Source: Elusimicrobiaceae bacterium
GTDB taxonomy: Bacteria; Elusimicrobiota; Elusimicrobia; Elusimicrobiales; Elusimicrobiaceae
Direction of reading: 5' to 3'
Assembly (NCBI GenBank): GCA_024405075.1
Contig: JAKSPG010000068.1
Span: 1-6,840 of the forward strand
DNA length: 6,840 bases
The position numbers and the translations under genes are program-made. Below are positions 5,369 to 6,840 of the stretch, in pieces (position 1 is the first letter of the stretch; every line of letters begins with the position of its first letter). Below the pieces are notes generated by a model. It was not told the origin of the DNA, searched no databases, and worked only from the letters and a program-made list of their open reading frames with translations.

Positions 5369-5908
5369 ATGAATAAAAAAATATATATATTTATGGTCTT
5401 TTGCATAACTGCTTTTTTAATAACGGGATGCAAATCTTTAAATCAGACATCCGAAACACCCACGAAACAAAATACACAAATTATAAACGGTATAGACCCG
5501 GAAGATATGCCTGAAAACAATGCTCCCAAACAAAAAAGTGATTTTTCTTGCAAGGGTATAGATACTTCAAAAATAGATAAAACTATACTTAAAAAAGTAC
5601 TCACAGATATGGCAAATATGGAAAGAACTTTGGTAAAAGGAAAAGAAACGTTTGACAATTTTAGTGATTATATAATGAAAGGCGAACCGGAAGGATTTTA
5701 TTATGACAGTCCCTATTCAAATCCCGGGGGATTTGGTATCCGTGTTATACATGAGGAAGACAAAGAAAATTTAGTGATATACGGACCTTTTCCTAAAATA
5801 AGATTCCACCACTGTGTTGTGTCTGTATCAGAAAATCCGGATCTCTCATTTTGTTGTGCCGTGCAAGAATTAAATAACAACTATGTAATTCGCCAATACA
5901 AAATATAA
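5369..5908 (+). CDS. Predicted lipoprotein of unknown function
   Basis: The 179-residue product begins with a basic MNKK, a hydrophobic stretch (about 5-19) and a lipobox ITGC ending at Cys21, so it should be lipidated and membrane-anchored. Residues 22-60 are polar and probably disordered. The rest forms a small domain with KIDKTILKKVLTDMANMERTL-like helix sequence (about 68-88) and a C-terminal part with Cys61, Cys149 and an adjacent Cys162-Cys163 pair. I recognise no family. The start is secure: AGGAGG (5357-5362) lies 6 bases before ATG. Base and codon use differ sharply from the neighbours: AT-rich with many ATA and AAA codons, suggesting horizontal acquisition. It is alone on its strand, after the prepilin terminator and convergent with gpmI. 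No clear terminator follows. Confidence 0.85.
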   Translation: MNKKIYIFMVFCITAFLITGCKSLNQTSETPTKQNTQIINGIDPEDMPENNAPKQKSDFSCKGIDTSKIDKTILKKVLTDMANMERTLVKGKETFDNFSDYIMKGEPEGFYYDSPYSNPGGFGIRVIHEEDKENLVIYGPFPKIRFHHCVVSVSENPDLSFCCAVQELNNNYVIRQYKI

Positions 5909-6008
5909 ATACGGCGATAGAATAATTTTTCAAGTTTCAGTACTTTTTTATAAGAATTATCATCTTAGAAATCCCCTAACATGCGCCACTATACAGACCG
6001 TTAAGCGC

Positions 6009-6024
6009 GCGGGCGCAAGCCCGC
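6009..6024. repeat. Perfect GC hairpin with GCAA tetraloop
   Basis: GCGGGC and GCCCGC flank GCAA, a GNRA-type tetraloop, giving a very stable 6 bp hairpin about 100 bases past the lipoprotein stop. No T-run follows. It could be a REP-like remnant or protect a transcript 3' end. It does not share the YGTCA core of the two larger elements. Confidence 0.5.
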
Positions 6025-6065
6025 CAGACTAACTTTGCGAAACTTCGGCTGATTTTTCAAAACCG

Positions 6066-6124
6066 CTATTTTCCTCGCTCGTCACCCCGCAGAGTTGGTA
6101 TGCGGGGTATAGCGAGGGGAATAG
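6066..6124 (+). repeat. Nested palindromic element, copy 1
   Basis: Outer arms CTATTTTCCTCGCT (6066-6079) and AGCGAGGGGAATAG (6111-6124) pair over 14 bp with two U-G wobbles. Inside is an asymmetric loop, CGTCA (6080-6084) opposite TAT (6108-6110). Then comes a perfect 7 bp stem, CCCCGCA (6085-6091) with TGCGGGG (6101-6107), around a 9-base loop. Copy 2 has the same layout in the opposite orientation. The right arm runs into the start of the GIY-YIG remnant. Confidence 0.8.
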
Positions 6125-6240
6125 AACAGAGAGAAAAAGCATTGAAAGAATGGGATCGCCCTTGGAAAAACCGCTTAATGAATACTTTTAATCCATCGTA
6201 GCACGATTCATACGAAGATATTATTTCGGCATTTCTATAA
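6121..6240 (+). pseudogene. C-terminal remnant of a GIY-YIG endonuclease (COG2827-like)
   Basis: One frame reads IEQREKALKEWDRPWKNRL, then MNTFNPS, a TAG stop (6199-6201), then HDSYEDIISAFL and TAA (6238-6240). This matches the C-terminal part of small COG2827-type GIY-YIG proteins, which typically end REKQ-KKW-R-WK---I---NP-W-DLY. The TAG stands where the conserved Trp after NP is expected, so a single TGG-to-TAG change explains it. The catalytic GIY-YIG half is absent; upstream lies palindromic element 1, whose right arm overlaps the first codon of the remnant. An ATG at 6100 could open a 33-codon reading frame, without a visible Shine-Dalgarno site. The match is from memory of the family pattern and not from a search. 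Confidence 0.7.
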
Positions 6241-6245
6241 AACCA

Positions 6246-6306
6246 ACGTCCCTTTTATCTATATCCCGCACAGAAACACTGCGGGATGACAAGATAAAAG
6301 GGACGT
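6246..6306 (-). repeat. Nested palindromic element, copy 2 (inverted relative to copy 1)
   Basis: Outer arms ACGTCCCTTTTATCT (6246-6260) and AGATAAAAGGGACGT (6292-6306) read the same on both strands as a perfect 15 bp palindrome. Inside, TGACA (6287-6291) lies opposite ATA (6261-6263). A perfect 7 bp stem, TCCCGCA (6264-6270) with TGCGGGA (6280-6286), encloses a 9-base loop. On the minus strand the core aligns with copy 1 at 27 of 34 positions (hand count). It lies 24 bases past the gpmI stop and may also help end that transcript, although the T-run beyond it is weak (GGTTTTATAG). Confidence 0.85.
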
Positions 6307-6330
6307 ACTTCCAGAATTTACGAACAGCCG

Positions 6331-6840
6331 TTAATGCTTTATCAAACTGCGTGCCGTCATGTCGGCAGGCTTCTCAATCCCCATCACGTCTAGCACCGTG
6401 ACCGCCACGTCACCCAGGTTGCCCGTGGGTTGCATCTGCGCAGATTTATTGTCTTTATCTACGTAGATAAAATCCACCAGGTTCGTGGTGTGCGCCGTTT
6501 TGGGCATGTTGATTTTTTCGTCCCACATTTCTTCGGCGTTTCCGTGGTCGGCAGTAATGAGCACCACGTAATCTTTGGCCAGAGCGGCCTCAGTTACGGC
6601 ACCGGTGCACTCGTCCACCACTTCTACGGCTTTGATAACGGATTTCAAATTGCCCGTATGTCCCACCATATCGCAGTTGGCAAAGTTAATGACGATAAAA
6701 TCATACTTGCCCGAATTGATTTGGTTAATAGCTTCGTCCTTGACAATATACGCTTCCATTTCCGGGTGGTCGGCAAACGTGGCGGGGTCAAAGCGGCCTT
6801 TTTTCTCAATACGGTCTTCTCCGGGGTACGGTTTTAAGAG
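6331..6840 (-). CDS. gpmI: 2,3-bisphosphoglycerate-independent phosphoglycerate mutase, C-terminal part (runs off the right edge)
   Basis: GpmI interconverts 3- and 2-phosphoglycerate in glycolysis and gluconeogenesis, using two Mn ions and no bisphosphoglycerate cofactor. The visible 169 residues are the end of the phosphatase-like domain. They include PGEDR, HPEMEAY, then NFANCDMVGHTG with metal ligands Asp57 and His61 (fragment numbering), TADHGNAEEM with Asp98 and His99, and TAHTTN with His117. The Asp57-to-Asp98 spacing of 41 matches the known enzyme. These motifs separate it from the unrelated cofactor-dependent GpmA. The frame is open to the window edge; the 5' part lies outside. Stop TAA is at 6333-6331, convergent with the lipoprotein gene. 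Confidence 0.96.
   Translation of the reverse strand, partial: LLKPYPGEDRIEKKGRFDPATFADHPEMEAYIVKDEAINQINSGKYDFIVINFANCDMVGHTGNLKSVIKAVEVVDECTGAVTEAALAKDYVVLITADHGNAEEMWDEKINMPKTAHTTNLVDFIYVDKDNKSAQMQPTGNLGDVAVTVLDVMGIEKPADMTARSLIKH

Larger units (their letters stand above)
5909..6330. other. Convergent intergenic region rich in palindromes
   Basis: This 421-base gap lies between the ends of the lipoprotein gene (plus) and gpmI (minus). The first 90 bases are AT-rich with no feature I can support. The remainder holds a GC hairpin (6009-6024), two inverted copies of a nested hairpin element (6066-6124 and 6246-6306), and a broken GIY-YIG endonuclease remnant between them. No intact gene or RNA gene was found. 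Confidence 0.85.

Noticed and set aside
5909..5965. Terminator directly after the lipoprotein gene
   Set aside because: Only a 4 bp AAGT/ACTT stem precedes the T-run near 5940, which is too weak to support in AT-rich sequence.
6066..6306. Integron attC sites
   Set aside because: The imperfect palindromes look superficially similar, but the conserved GTTRRRY and RYYYAAC boxes at the ends are absent, and no integrase or cassette array is present.
6066..6306. CRISPR array
   Set aside because: There are only two related units, in opposite orientation, about 120 bases apart, with no regular spacers and no cas genes.

Overview
The window looks like a piece of bacterial chromosome, most likely from Elusimicrobiota (a gut Elusimicrobium-type lineage). 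The main clue is two single-gene type IV prepilin-like proteins with the same N-terminal signature (LIELLVVVLIIGILAA, then ALPQYQ) scattered among unrelated housekeeping genes; expansion of such pilin genes is known in Elusimicrobium. The taxonomic call is inference, because no rRNA is present.

The left two thirds (positions 1-4434) lie mostly on the minus strand. They hold a conserved replication/translation cluster, read right to left: a DUF167 protein, then rpsF-ssb-rpsR-rplI (bS6, SSB, bS18, bL9) spaced 13-20 bases apart, then dnaB followed after 2 bases by alr (5' end only). In many bacteria dnaB directly follows rplI. Here a separate prepilin transcription unit sits between them, with the rplI terminator before it and its own terminator after it. 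That prepilin gene looks dead or silenced: it keeps a Shine-Dalgarno site and ATG, but an in-frame TAA follows 13 codons later, just before the signature helix. Its promoter has 21 A/T bases between a perfect -35 box and the -10 box.

On the plus strand, 4528-5213 is an intact prepilin gene with its own promoter (an 11-A run in the spacer) and a strong terminator. Next comes an AT-rich unit (5292-5908) encoding a 179-residue predicted lipoprotein of unknown function, which may be a foreign insertion. At the right edge, on the minus strand, is the C-terminal part of gpmI (cofactor-independent phosphoglycerate mutase).

The most unusual stretch is the 421-base convergent gap at 5909-6330. It holds two copies, in inverted orientation, of a nested double-hairpin element. 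Each has a conserved core (YGTCA, YCCCGCA, a 9-base loop, TGCGGGR, TAT) inside 14-15 bp outer arms whose sequence differs between copies while each pair of arms stays complementary. Between them is the C-terminal remnant of a COG2827-like GIY-YIG endonuclease with a nonsense codon where a conserved Trp is expected. The layout suggests a decayed GIY-YIG/palindrome mobile cassette.

No tRNA, rRNA, CRISPR array or complete insertion sequence was found.
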